64,000 nt of DNA from Roseiarcus sp050010035 (GCA_050010035.1 JBEKLU010000010.1:10759-74758), one strand, 5' to 3'; positions 35,062 to 44,308 are shown, counted from the first letter of the stretch. Translations and numbers: made by a program. Notes: generated by a model from the letters alone, not told the origin.

Positions 35062-36243
35062 ATGCTCAGGAAAATATTGGCCGTCGCCGCCGCCGTCGCG
35101 GCGTTGCAAGGCGGCGCGATGGCGCAGGACACGATAAAGCTCGGCGTCGTCAACATCGACACCGGCCCGTTCGCGGTCAGCGGGGCCTTTGTCAACGACG
35201 GCGCGAGATTCGCGGTCGAAAGCCTCAACGCGGAGGGGGGCGCGCTCGGCCGCAAGTACGAACTCGTCATCCAGAATCACGAGGGGACGCCCGCGTCCGC
35301 CATCGCCGCGGCCAAGAAGTTGGTGGAGCAGCAAAGCGTGTCGTTCTTCACCGGATTGAATCCGTCCGGCACCTCGCTGGCGATCTCCTCCAAGATGCCC
35401 GAGCTGAATGCGCTCTTCATCGACGCCACGGCCGCGTCGAACGATCTGACCGGCAAGAACTGCGAGCTCAATTACTTCCGCATCGGCATCACCGACGGCA
35501 TGCAGGTCAACGCCTTCGTCGACCTGGCGAAGAAGAGCGGCGTCAAGACCTGGGATCTGATGATGGCCGACATCGCGGTCGGGCACGACACCGCCACGCG
35601 CTTCGCCGCCGCGATGCAGGCGAGCGGCGGCGTCGTGAACAAGACGCTGTTCGCGCCGATCACGGCGTCGGATTTGGGCAGCTACATCGCCCAATTGCTC
35701 GACAAGCCCGCCGAGGGCCTGTTCATGTATTACCCCGCGTCCGGCGGCATCGCGCTGATCAAGCAGCAGAAGCCATTCAAGCTGTTCGAGAAGTACAAGA
35801 CCGTGCTCTCGTCCTCGATGGTCAACGAGATCCTGATCAAAGCGCATGGCGATGCGAGCGTCGGCCTGTGGTCCGCGCAAAGCTATTTCTGGTCGATGCC
35901 GGGCGACGCGAACGCCGCGTTCGTGAAGGCCTTCGAGGCGCGCTACAACCGCAAGCCGACCTACATCGACGCCGACGCCTATCTCTCGTTCGAGCTGGTG
36001 CACCAGGCGATTGTGAAGGCCGGGTCGACCGACGTGGCCGCGGTGCGCGCCGCGCTGGCCGGGCTCAAGGCCTCGACGATCGTGGGCGACGTCGAGATGC
36101 GCGCGGCCGATCACCAACTGCTACGGCCGTTGATCGTGGTGCAGGCCACGAAGGCGGGCGAGGACAAGGGCGAGATCACGATGAGGTCGACCTTGCCGTT
36201 GGCCGAGATCGCGCCGCCGGTCAGTCCCGAATGCAAGATGTGA
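35062..36243 (+). CDS. Liv-type ABC transporter substrate-binding protein
   Basis: 393 residues from ATG 35062 behind GGGAGG. A Sec signal (MLRKILAVAAAVAALQGGAMAQ) precedes IKLGVVNIDTGPFAVSGAFVNDG and LNAEGGALGRKYELVIQNHEGTPASAIAAA. It is a close paralogue of the protein at 29789-31003 and is the dedicated binding protein of this operon. A ligand of the carboxylate type is inferred from the neighbours, not from binding residues. Confidence 0.92.
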   Translation: MLRKILAVAAAVAALQGGAMAQDTIKLGVVNIDTGPFAVSGAFVNDGARFAVESLNAEGGALGRKYELVIQNHEGTPASAIAAAKKLVEQQSVSFFTGLNPSGTSLAISSKMPELNALFIDATAASNDLTGKNCELNYFRIGITDGMQVNAFVDLAKKSGVKTWDLMMADIAVGHDTATRFAAAMQASGGVVNKTLFAPITASDLGSYIAQLLDKPAEGLFMYYPASGGIALIKQQKPFKLFEKYKTVLSSSMVNEILIKAHGDASVGLWSAQSYFWSMPGDANAAFVKAFEARYNRKPTYIDADAYLSFELVHQAIVKAGSTDVAAVRAALAGLKASTIVGDVEMRAADHQLLRPLIVVQATKAGEDKGEITMRSTLPLAEIAPPVSPECKM

Positions 36244-36262
36244 ACGATCGAGGCGCGCGCCG

Positions 36263-37408
36263 ATGGGACCGCTGAAAGGGATCAAGGTCGTCGAGATGGC
36301 CGGGCTGGCGCCCGGCCCATTCGCCGCGATGATGCTGGCCGACATGGGCGCGCAGGTGTTGCGCGTCGAGCGGCCCGGGCAAGCGACGCCGCCGGGACAT
36401 CCGCGGCTGGAGCTTCTCAACCGCAGTCGCCTTTCGATCGCGCTCGATCTGAAATCGCCCGCCGGCGTCGGCGCCTTGCGCCGGCTGCTCATCGGCGCCG
36501 ACGCTTTCATCGAAGGCTTTCGCCCCGGCGTGATGGAGCGCCTCGGCCTGGGGCCGGAGCCGTGCCTGGCCGCCAATCCGCGGCTGGTGTACGGGCGCAT
36601 GACCGGTTGGGGCCAGGACGGCCCGCTGGCGAAGGCCGCCGGCCACGACATCAACTACATCGCGCTGACCGGCGCGTTGCATTCGATCGGCCGCAGGGGC
36701 GAGCCGCCGACCGTGCCGCTGAACCTGGTCGGCGACTTCGGCGGCGGCGGCATGTATTTGGCGTTCGGCGTCGTTTGCGCCCTGCTCGAGGCGCGCCAGT
36801 CGGGCCACGGTCAGGTGGTCGACGCGGCGATGGTCGACGGCGCCGCTTCGCTGATGACCTACGTGTTCGCCTCGCATGCGGCCGGCGCCTGGAGCGACAA
36901 GCGCGGCGAGAACGTGCTCGACGGCGACACCGCGCCCTGGTACGGCGTCTACGAAACCGCCGACGGCCGGTATGTCAGCGTCGCCTCGGCCGAACCGCAG
37001 TTCTACGCCGAGCTGCTGCGCCTGACCGGCTTGGCGGGCGAGTCGGCGCCCGACCAGCTCGACCGCAGCGGCTGGCCGGCGGCGCGCAAACGCCTGGCCG
37101 AGGTGTTTAGGGGCAAGACGCGCGCCGAGTGGTGCGCGATCATGGAAGGCAGCGACGTCTGCTTCGCCCCGGTCCTGACGCTCGACGAAGCCATCGCGCA
37201 TCCGCACAACCGCGCGCGCGGCGCCTTCGTCGAAGTCGAGGGCGTGACGCAACCCGCGCCGGCGCCGCGTTTCAGCCGCACGGCGCCGGAAAAACCGCGG
37301 CTTCCCACGCCGGCGGGAAAGGACGACGCCGGCACATTGGCGTCGTGGGGCTTCGCCGCCGCGGAAGTCGCCGCTCTTCGCGCGGAGGGAGCGTTCGGGG
37401 CCGCTTGA
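36263..37408 (+). CDS. CaiB/BaiF family protein, alpha-methylacyl-CoA racemase-like
   Basis: 381 residues. The start GIKVVEMAGLAPGPFAAMMLADMGAQVLRVE is typical of family-III CoA-transferases. AAGHDINYIALTGAL and NLVGDFGGGGMYLAFG hold the His and Asp that catalyse proton exchange in alpha-methylacyl-CoA racemases, so epimerisation of a 2-methyl-branched acyl-CoA is more likely than CoA transfer. This would let (2R)-methyl substrates enter beta-oxidation. It is the last gene of the second Liv operon, 19 nt after the binding-protein gene, and converges with the DUF7064-like gene. Confidence 0.85.
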   Translation: MGPLKGIKVVEMAGLAPGPFAAMMLADMGAQVLRVERPGQATPPGHPRLELLNRSRLSIALDLKSPAGVGALRRLLIGADAFIEGFRPGVMERLGLGPEPCLAANPRLVYGRMTGWGQDGPLAKAAGHDINYIALTGALHSIGRRGEPPTVPLNLVGDFGGGGMYLAFGVVCALLEARQSGHGQVVDAAMVDGAASLMTYVFASHAAGAWSDKRGENVLDGDTAPWYGVYETADGRYVSVASAEPQFYAELLRLTGLAGESAPDQLDRSGWPAARKRLAEVFRGKTRAEWCAIMEGSDVCFAPVLTLDEAIAHPHNRARGAFVEVEGVTQPAPAPRFSRTAPEKPRLPTPAGKDDAGTLASWGFAAAEVAALRAEGAFGAA

Positions 37409-37444
37409 GCCGCGCGCGCCTCTAAGCGGTCGCGGCGTTCGCCG

Positions 37445-38413
37445 TCACCGCTTCTTGTTGGCGGCGACGAGATGCTCGAGATACTTCTTCGGCCAGTGGG
37501 TTTCGAACTGGCCGGCGCCGGCATGGCCGTCGATCGAGGCGTTGCAGGCCGCTTCGTAGATGATCGTGTCCATCTTGTCGTTGGTGGGCAGCTTGGCGAC
37601 GCCGAAGCTGTCCAACTCCAGACGCGTCACCCCGCCGCGCACGTCGTGGATATCCGCTTCCAGACGCTTCTGCAGCATGTCTTCGGTGTACTCGGCGTGA
37701 TGCTTGATGTGCGACACCGGAAGCATTTCGCCGTCGCGCACGACGTAGCCGCCGAACCCCCACTCGCCCTTGGCGATCCATATCCAGCCGTTGACGATCC
37801 GCTCGCCGTCCGGCGTATAGGCAATGATCCATTTCCAATGGTGCGGCACGCCCCAATTGCGCACGCCCCAGGAATGGTCGCGATGGCCGACGCGGTTCCA
37901 TTCGATTCGCCGGCCGCCGAATTCGAGAAAACCCTTCACCCAGCCGGTCTGCTCGAATCGATTGATGGCGAACCAATCGGGCAGCCCGTCGCGATTCTGC
38001 TTGTAGCTGAACGTCTCGTGCAGCGCGGAATAGTCGAACTCGAGCTTGATCGTCGAGCTTGCGTAGCGCAGCGTCGCCGTGCGTCGCAGTTGCCGCTGCG
38101 TCAGCGCGAGGCCGCCGAACTTGAAGTCGTCGAAATCCATGCCGTCGGGGATGTCCCCCTGAACGAGGTCGAGAACCTCCTTGCTGGGATCCGGTCCCCA
38201 CACCGCGACGTTGAAACCCGCCTTGCCGGCGCCGGTGAGGTAGAGATAGGCCTGAAAGCCGAGGCGCTCGTCCGGCATGATCATTTCCCAGAAGAGGGAG
38301 TCGCGCATCTTGCCGCCGGGAGCGGGACGGTGGCGCAGATCGTCGTGCGGCTCATAGCCGGCGTCCGGCGTTTCCGGCGCCGTTCTGACCTTAAGAGGCG
38401 GCATGGCGTTCAT
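37445..38413 (-). CDS. DUF7064/7065-like protein of unknown function
   Basis: 322 residues without signal peptide or membrane segment. It is rich in Trp, Tyr and beta-strand patterns; the landmark is VGHRDHSWGVRNWG followed by HHWKWIIAYTPDGERIVNGW, which I associate with proteins annotated DUF7064/DUF7065 that accompany acyl-CoA genes. A lipocalin-like fold (CrtC/AttH type) is possible. No catalytic function can be assigned. Its start lies three bases after the upstream enoyl-CoA hydratase stop, so the two are co-transcribed. Confidence 0.65.
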   Translation of the reverse strand: MNAMPPLKVRTAPETPDAGYEPHDDLRHRPAPGGKMRDSLFWEMIMPDERLGFQAYLYLTGAGKAGFNVAVWGPDPSKEVLDLVQGDIPDGMDFDDFKFGGLALTQRQLRRTATLRYASSTIKLEFDYSALHETFSYKQNRDGLPDWFAINRFEQTGWVKGFLEFGGRRIEWNRVGHRDHSWGVRNWGVPHHWKWIIAYTPDGERIVNGWIWIAKGEWGFGGYVVRDGEMLPVSHIKHHAEYTEDMLQKRLEADIHDVRGGVTRLELDSFGVAKLPTNDKMDTIIYEAACNASIDGHAGAGQFETHWPKKYLEHLVAANKKR

Positions 38414-38416
38414 CGT

Positions 38417-39232
38417 TCAGTTCCCCGTGAAGTTGGCCGGACGCTTTTCCTTGAACGCCGCCAGCGCTTCGAGCATGTCCTGGCCGCGCGACAGCAGAGC
38501 TTGGCCGCGGTTCTCCATTTCCATCGCGGCGGCGTAGGAGGGTATCTCGAGGCTCGCCTGCAGCGCGCGCTTGGAGAGTTGCACGCCTCCCGGCGAATTC
38601 GCGCCGATCTGTCGCGCCATCGCCAAGGCGTCGCTCATCAGCGCGCCCGGCGCGCACACGCGATTGACGAGGCCGATCCGCGCCGCCTCCTCCGCGTCGA
38701 CGAAACGGCCGGTGAAGGCGATTTCGGACGCCAATCCCGAGCCTACGAGGCGCGACAGCGCCCATGACGTGCCCAACTCTCCGCAAGAGAGACCGATCTT
38801 CACGAACGCGGCGTTGAACGTCGCCTCGGGCGCGGCAAGGCGAATGTCCGCCACCAAAGCGAGAGCGAGGCCGCCTCCGGTCGCGGGTCCATTGACGGCG
38901 GCGATCACAGGCACGCGCAAGGCGCGGAGGGCCGCGAGCCCGCCGGCCGCCAACTCCTGAAATTTCAGAAAATTCCGGATCCCGAGGCGGGTGATCTCGT
39001 CGATGTTGGCGAGATCGTAGCCGGAGCAGAACCCCCGCCCTGCGCCCGTCATGATGACGACGCGCAGTTCGTCCTCGAGCTTCAACGCCTGCGGAACATC
39101 CATCAGCTCGTCGAACATGCGCATGGTCATGGCGTTCAGCCGGTCCGGCCGATTGAGCGTGAGCACGACGACGCCGGGTGAAGGCCGCTCCAACACCATC
39201 GTTTCAAGCATCAGCTTGTCGCCCGCCCGCAT
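38417..39232 (-). CDS. Enoyl-CoA hydratase/isomerase family protein
   Basis: 271 residues from ATG 39232 with GGAGGAGG six bases upstream. Crotonase fold: TLNRPDRLNAMTMRM, oxyanion segments GRGFCSGYDL and NGPATGGGLALALVADIRLA, then KIGLSCGELGTSWALSRLVG with a Glu in the first catalytic position. It ends in FKEKRPANF, the typical crotonase tail. It probably hydrates an enoyl-CoA; ring enoyl-CoA (BadK-like) is possible but cannot be distinguished by eye. Confidence 0.88.
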   Translation of the reverse strand: MRAGDKLMLETMVLERPSPGVVVLTLNRPDRLNAMTMRMFDELMDVPQALKLEDELRVVIMTGAGRGFCSGYDLANIDEITRLGIRNFLKFQELAAGGLAALRALRVPVIAAVNGPATGGGLALALVADIRLAAPEATFNAAFVKIGLSCGELGTSWALSRLVGSGLASEIAFTGRFVDAEEAARIGLVNRVCAPGALMSDALAMARQIGANSPGGVQLSKRALQASLEIPSYAAAMEMENRGQALLSRGQDMLEALAAFKEKRPANFTGN

Positions 39233-39364
39233 CGCATCCTCCTCCGCGTTTCCCTCTTGCAGCCCCGGCGCCACGCCCCGCCAAGGTCTCGAGAAACGAA
39301 GAGACCTCGGCGGACGCTGCGACATACCAGTTTTCCGACAGGCCTCGCCGTGCGCCGAATATTC

Positions 39365-39404
39365 GTACACGTGCTTATGATACTCGTGAATATCGCACGC
39401 GCAA
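39365..39404 (-). promoter_or_regulatory. Minus-strand promoter and weak operator of the hydratase unit (site 12)
   Basis: On the minus strand TTGCGC (39404-39399), 16 nt, TATCAT (39382-39377). GTACACGTGCTTAT at 39365-39378 matches the palindrome at 10 of 14 positions and overlaps the -10. The hydratase starts about 130 nt downstream at 39232. Confidence 0.45.
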
Positions 39405-39504
39405 GCGAAAACATCGCGCTTCGGCGCGGGCGGCGACGGTTCGGCGACGACGACAGCGCCCGCGATGCGCCCGTTCACATGGTAGCGTCCCTTGGCCGCG
39501 CCTC

Positions 39505-42500
39505 TCACAAGTTACGCCGGTACTGCCCGCCGACCTCGAACAGGGCGTTGGTGATCTGGCCGACCGAGCAGCATCTGACCGCGTCCATCAGAGCGCCGAA
39601 TATGTTTTCGTTATCGATCGCCGCCTGCTTCAGGCGGGCCAGCGCTTCTCCCGCCTGCCCGGCATGACGGGCGTGGAATCGGCGCAAGCGGTCGACTTGA
39701 GACTGCTTCTCGGCTTCGGTGGACCGCACGAGCCCGCAGGCGGCCGAGGCCTCTGTTGCGGCGCCCTGGAACGCGTTGACGCCGATGATGGGCAGGGTTC
39801 CGTCGTGCTTCTTGTGTTCGTAATACAGCGACTCGTCCTGGATCTTGTTGCGCTGGTATCCGGTCTCCATCGCGCCGAGAACGCCGCCGCGGGCGGCGAT
39901 GGCGTCGAACTGGCGCAGCACCGCCTCTTCGACGAGGTCGGTGAGCTCCTCGATGATGAACGATCCCTGGTTCGGGTTCTCGTTCTTCGCCAGTCCCCAT
40001 TCGCGGTTCAGGATCAGCTGGATGGCGACGGCGCGGCGCACGCTTTCCTCGGTCGGCGTCGTGATCGCTTCGTCGAAGGCGTTGGTGTGCAGCGAATTGC
40101 AATTGTCGTAGACGGCGAGCAGCGCCTGGAGCGTCGTGCGGATGTCGTTGAACGACATGTCCTGCGCATGCAGCGACCGTCCGGACGTCTGACAGTGGTA
40201 CTTGAGCTTTTGCGAACGCTCGGCGCCGCCGTAGCGGTGTTTCATGGCGATGGCCCAAATGCGGCGGGCGACGCGGCCGATCACGGCGTATTCGGCGTCC
40301 ATGCCCTTGGAAAAGAAGAACGACAGGTTGGGCGCGAAATCGTCGATCTGCATGCCGCGAGCCAAGTAGGCCTCGACATAGGTGAAGCCGTTGGCGAGCG
40401 TGAAGGCGAGCTGCGAGATAGGGTTGGCCCCGGCCTCGGCGATGTGGTAGCCGGAAATCGACACCGAGTAGAAGTTTCGCACGTCGTTGGAGACGAAATA
40501 CTCCTGGATGTCGCCCATCAGCTTGAGCGCGAAGTCGGTCGAGAAGATGCAGGTGTTCTGGCCCTGGTCCTCCTTCAATATGTCGGCCTGCACCGTGCCT
40601 CGGACGGTGGCGAGCACCCTGGCCCGCAAGGCCCGCGCTTCCTCTTCGTCCGGCTCGCGTCCGTTGTCCTGTCGGAAGCGTTCGATCTGCTGATCGACGG
40701 CGGTGTTGAAGAACATCGCCAGGATCGTCGGCGCCGGGCCGTTGATGGTCATGGAGACCGACGTGGCGGGGTCGCAAAGGTCGAAGCCGGCATAGAGCGC
40801 CTTCATGTCGTCGAGGGTGGCGATCGAGACTCCCGAATTGCCGACCTTGCCGTAAATGTCCGGCCGCTCGTCGGGGTCAGAGCCGTAAAGCGTGACCGAG
40901 TCGAAAGCGGTGGACAGACGTTTGGCGGGCATCCCTTGCGAAAGGTGGTGAAACCGACGATTGGTGCGGAACGCGTCGCCCTCGCCCGCGAACATCCGCG
41001 TCGGGTCCTCGTTTTCCCGCTTGAACGGAAAAACGCCGCCCGTGAACGGGAAGGACCCGGGAACGTTCTCCCGCAGCAGCCAGTGAAGGATGTCGCCTTC
41101 GCTCCGCCAGCGGGGCAGGACGACCTTTCTCACTTTGGTGCCGGACAAGGTGGTGGTCGTCAGTTCCGTCCGCTGCCGCCGGCTGCGAACCTCGGTGACG
41201 AATTGCTCTCCCTCATAGCTCTTCACCGTGGCCGGCCATGCCGCCAAGAGCTGCCTGTTCTCCGATGTCAGCGCTTGGTCCTTCGCGGCGATGAGCCTGT
41301 CGAAATCGCCCGCGTCGCGACCGCTCTCGGCGAAGATCGCGGCCGCTCGGCCAAGCGCTTGGCGATCGCGCGCCGCCTCGCATTGCTCGTTGGCGCGACG
41401 ATGATACGAACGCACGCCGTCGGCGATCTCGGCGAGATAGCGAGAGCGCTCGAAAGGCACGATCGCGCGAGCGGCCGAGGCTTGTTTCGTCTCGACGCGC
41501 GGCAGGAATCCTCCGGCCCGGAAGCCGAACTCGCCGAGCCCGGCCACGATCGCCTGGTAGAGGGCGGTGACTCCGTCGTCGTTGAAGCGCGCGGCGATCG
41601 TGCCGAAGACGGGCATCTCTTCGGCCTGTCGGTCGAACAGGCCGCGGTTGCGCTGATATTGCTTGCGAACGTCGTGCATGGCGTCTTCGGCGCCGCGCCG
41701 TTCGAATTTGTTGATGGCGACGAAATCGGCGAAGTCGAGCATGTTGATCTTTTCCAACTGGCTCGCGGCGCCGAATTCGGGCGTCATCACGTAGACGGAG
41801 CGGTCGGCGAGCGTGGTGATCGCCGCGTCGCCCTGGCCGATGCCCGAGGTCTCGACGATGATGAGATCGAAGCCGGCCGCCTTGCAGGCAGCGACCGCGT
41901 CGGGCAGGGCGTGGGAGAGTTCCGAGCCGGCGCTCCGCGTCGCCAGGGAGCGCATGTAGATGTTGGGGTGGTTGATCGCGTTCATGCGGATGCGGTCGCC
42001 GAGCAGCGCCCCGCCCGAGCGGCGCCGCGACGGATCGACGGCCAGAACGGCGATTTGCAACGCGTCCTGGTAGTCGAGTCGAAATCGCCGGATCAATTCA
42101 TCGACGAGACTCGACTTGCCCGAGCCGCCCGTCCCCGTGACCCCGAGAACCGGGACCGCCCTCGCGCCCGCAGCCGAAACGACGGCCTTGACGCGGGCCG
42201 GGCACGCATCGTTCTCCAGGGCAGTGATGACGTGAGCGAGGGCGCGTCGGTCGCCCGCGGCGAGCGCTGTCGGGTCGGCGGGCGCGCGGCGCGCGACATC
42301 GAAATCGGAGCGGGCGACGACGTCGTCGATCATGCCCTGGAGGCCCATCGCCTGGCCGTCTTCCGGCGAATAGAGACGGGTGACGCCATACTCGTGCAGT
42401 TCGGCCATCTCGCTGGGCGCGATGACTCCGCCACCCCCGCCGAAGACCTTGATCTCGCCGGCCCCGGCCTCGCGCAACAGATCGATCATGTATTTGAAGA

Positions 42501-42765
42501 ACTCGATATGCCCGCCCTGGTAGGACGTCACCGCGATGCCGTTCACGTCCTCCTGGATGGCCGCGGTGACGATCTCGTCGACCGATCGGTTGTGGCCGAG
42601 ATGGATCACTTCGACGCCCGTCGCCTGCAGCAGGCGGCGCATGACGTTGATCGCCGCGTCATGGCCGTCGAAGAGGCTCGTGGCCGTTATGAAGCGGACC
42701 GTATGCCGGGGACGATAGACTGTCGGCGCATGCTCCGCGGCGCCGACGGGCGTAGTCACATTCAT
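39505..42765 (-). CDS. icmF: Fused isobutyryl-CoA mutase type B12 enzyme (IcmF)
   Basis: 1086 residues from ATG 42765 behind GGAGAGG. Domain order: B12-binding domain at residues ~25-160 with Asp33/His35 of the base-off motif and a GGGGGVI loop; MeaB-like GTPase with P-loop VTGTGGSGKSSLVDEL (~209) and EINKFERRGAEDAM-type region; then a methylmalonyl-CoA mutase-like TIM barrel with FPFKRENEDPTRMFAGEG and NTCIFSTDFALKLMGDI. This order and length define IcmF, which interconverts isobutyryl- and n-butyryl-CoA with its own G-protein chaperone; related enzymes act on pivalyl- or isovaleryl-CoA. It follows the acyl-CoA dehydrogenase gene by 81 nt. Confidence 0.92.
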   Translation of the reverse strand: MNVTTPVGAAEHAPTVYRPRHTVRFITATSLFDGHDAAINVMRRLLQATGVEVIHLGHNRSVDEIVTAAIQEDVNGIAVTSYQGGHIEFFKYMIDLLREAGAGEIKVFGGGGGVIAPSEMAELHEYGVTRLYSPEDGQAMGLQGMIDDVVARSDFDVARRAPADPTALAAGDRRALAHVITALENDACPARVKAVVSAAGARAVPVLGVTGTGGSGKSSLVDELIRRFRLDYQDALQIAVLAVDPSRRRSGGALLGDRIRMNAINHPNIYMRSLATRSAGSELSHALPDAVAACKAAGFDLIIVETSGIGQGDAAITTLADRSVYVMTPEFGAASQLEKINMLDFADFVAINKFERRGAEDAMHDVRKQYQRNRGLFDRQAEEMPVFGTIAARFNDDGVTALYQAIVAGLGEFGFRAGGFLPRVETKQASAARAIVPFERSRYLAEIADGVRSYHRRANEQCEAARDRQALGRAAAIFAESGRDAGDFDRLIAAKDQALTSENRQLLAAWPATVKSYEGEQFVTEVRSRRQRTELTTTTLSGTKVRKVVLPRWRSEGDILHWLLRENVPGSFPFTGGVFPFKRENEDPTRMFAGEGDAFRTNRRFHHLSQGMPAKRLSTAFDSVTLYGSDPDERPDIYGKVGNSGVSIATLDDMKALYAGFDLCDPATSVSMTINGPAPTILAMFFNTAVDQQIERFRQDNGREPDEEEARALRARVLATVRGTVQADILKEDQGQNTCIFSTDFALKLMGDIQEYFVSNDVRNFYSVSISGYHIAEAGANPISQLAFTLANGFTYVEAYLARGMQIDDFAPNLSFFFSKGMDAEYAVIGRVARRIWAIAMKHRYGGAERSQKLKYHCQTSGRSLHAQDMSFNDIRTTLQALLAVYDNCNSLHTNAFDEAITTPTEESVRRAVAIQLILNREWGLAKNENPNQGSFIIEELTDLVEEAVLRQFDAIAARGGVLGAMETGYQRNKIQDESLYYEHKKHDGTLPIIGVNAFQGAATEASAACGLVRSTEAEKQSQVDRLRRFHARHAGQAGEALARLKQAAIDNENIFGALMDAVRCCSVGQITNALFEVGGQYRRNL

Positions 42766-42846
42766 GCCGCCTCTCCAACACAACGCGTTTTCCGAAAGCC
42801 GACTGAGCCATCGATCGCGCGACCGCCTCGCATCGTCGCCCTCGCT

Positions 42847-44004
42847 TCAGCGCTTGGCGTATTGCACCGCGATGCGGCCGACGCGTTCGCGCGCGACGAT
42901 CAACTTCATGATGCCGGCGGTGCCGTCGCCGATCTCCAGGCCCATCACGTCGCGCAGCCTCTGCTGATGCGGCAGATCCTTGGACCAACCGTAATGCCCG
43001 AACGTCAGTAGGCACTGATGGATGACGTCGAATGCGGTCTTCGGGCCGAGCCACTTGACCATCGCCGCCTCCGCCGTGTGCGGCAGTCCGGCGTCGCGCA
43101 GCGCCAGCGCGTGGTAGGAGAGCTGGCGCGCCGCCGCGAGCAGAGTCTCCCCCTCGACGAGCGGAAAGGTTACGCCTTGATATTGAGCGATCGGGGCGCC
43201 GAAGGCGGTGCGCGTCTTGGTGTACTCCCAGGCTTCGTCGATCGACGCCTGCGCGGAACTGACGCATTGCAGCGCAATGAGCGCGCGGCTGTAGTCGAAG
43301 CCTCGCATGACATGGGTGAAGCCCTGGTTTTCCGCGCCCAGACGGTTTTCGACGGGAACGCGCGCGCCGTCGAAGAAGACCGACCCGCGTCCGATGATCC
43401 GGCTGCCGAGGTCGTTGAACCGGTTGCGCGACACGCCGGGCGTGTCGGCGGAAACGATCAACGCGGTGATGCCGGCCGCGCCGCTGTCGGGACTTCCCGT
43501 GCGCGCGAAGACGATGAAGGCGTCCGCGCAGTCGGCGAACGTGATTGAGGTCTTTTCCCCCGAGAGAACGTAATGGTCGCCGTCGCGCCGACAGCGAAGC
43601 GTCAGATTGGCCGCATCGGAACCGGCGCTCGGCTCGGTCACGCAAATGCCGAGCAGGGCCTCGCCGCTGATCATGCGCGGCAGCCAATGAGCGGCGACGT
43701 GCGGCGAGGCGCTTCCCATGATGATCGCGCCGAGCAGCGAGACGTTGACTGGGACGGAACTGACGTTGAAGTCGCCGTAGGCGATTTCCTCCGCGATGAT
43801 GCCCGCGGTGACGCCGGGCGCCCCCAGACCGCCGTACGACTCGGGCAAATCGACGCCGAGCAGCCCAAGGCCACCCATTTCGCGCACCAGTTCGCGATCG
43901 AGAACCCCGGCCGCCTCGCGCGCCTGGTAGTGCGGCGCCAGGCGTTCCCGCGCGAAACGCCGGGCGAGATCGCGGATGGCGGCTTGGTCTTCATTGGCAA
44001 TCAT
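42847..44004 (-). CDS. Acyl-CoA dehydrogenase, cyclohexanecarboxyl-CoA dehydrogenase-like (AliB type)
   Basis: 385 residues. LLGICVTEPSAGSDAANLTLRCRR and the ADCADAFIVFART segment are standard. The C-terminal region reads LTFGHYGWSKDLPHQQRLRDVMGLEIGDGTAG: the position of the usual catalytic Glu (IGEGT) is Asp360. The helix used as alternative base site in long-chain enzymes (QERL) reads YSRAL, so it offers no Glu. The Gly-His-Tyr-Gly segment recalls the cyclohexanecarboxyl-CoA dehydrogenase group. It would form cyclohex-1-ene-1-carboxyl-CoA or a similar product. It is the first gene of a unit with icmF. Confidence 0.82.
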   Translation of the reverse strand: MIANEDQAAIRDLARRFARERLAPHYQAREAAGVLDRELVREMGGLGLLGVDLPESYGGLGAPGVTAGIIAEEIAYGDFNVSSVPVNVSLLGAIIMGSASPHVAAHWLPRMISGEALLGICVTEPSAGSDAANLTLRCRRDGDHYVLSGEKTSITFADCADAFIVFARTGSPDSGAAGITALIVSADTPGVSRNRFNDLGSRIIGRGSVFFDGARVPVENRLGAENQGFTHVMRGFDYSRALIALQCVSSAQASIDEAWEYTKTRTAFGAPIAQYQGVTFPLVEGETLLAAARQLSYHALALRDAGLPHTAEAAMVKWLGPKTAFDVIHQCLLTFGHYGWSKDLPHQQRLRDVMGLEIGDGTAGIMKLIVARERVGRIAVQYAKR

Positions 44005-44149
44005 AGGCGAACCGTCCTCGTTTCAGTTCCGTCTCATCGCGCCGACGGATCGAGCCGTTTCTGGACCGCGAGACCGGCGTTATTCGCCAAGCGCCGGACC
44101 ATCTCGCTGCTCGGCCGCCGATCTCGCGACGCGCGTCGATGGCCGACCC

Positions 44150-44186
44150 ATTAGCTAGCGTACCATCTGTACGCGAACGCTGTCCA
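44150..44186 (-). promoter_or_regulatory. Minus-strand promoter and operator of the AliB-like/icmF unit (site 13)
   Basis: On the minus strand TGGACA (44186-44181), 18 nt, TACGCT (44162-44157). ATTAGCTAGCGTAC (44150-44163, 12 of 14 matches) includes the -10. It lies about 150 nt upstream of the dehydrogenase start. Confidence 0.55.
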
Positions 44187-44277
44187 GCCGAATTTGCCCC
44201 GCCGAAGCGGTGAAGCGTCGTGACGGCGCGCGTAGCCTGTCTTGGCCGGGGCTTGTGACGTTCCGACGAGCGCAGCG

Positions 44278-44308
44278 TTGCCGCGCCAATATTGATGTGC
44301 TAGTGTAT
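44278..44308 (+). promoter_or_regulatory. Promoter and operator of the phosphotransferase/hydratase operon (site 14)
   Basis: TTGCCG (44278-44283), 17 nt, TAGTGT (44301-44306). ATGTGCTAGTGTAT (44295-44308, 12 of 14 matches) covers the -10. The gene start follows at 44431. Confidence 0.57.

Noticed and set aside
36263..37408. The intact CaiB/BaiF protein as a formyl-CoA or carnitine CoA-transferase
   Set aside because: The GHDINYIALTGAL and GDFGGGG segments are the racemase (AMACR) pattern, so CoA transfer is the less likely reaction.
39178..43011. A 1277-codon open frame on the plus strand opposite icmF
   Set aside because: It is the antisense shadow of icmF and its neighbours in GC-rich sequence. 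It is rich in Arg, Gly, Val and Asp without any recognisable domain, while icmF is a complete known enzyme on the other strand.
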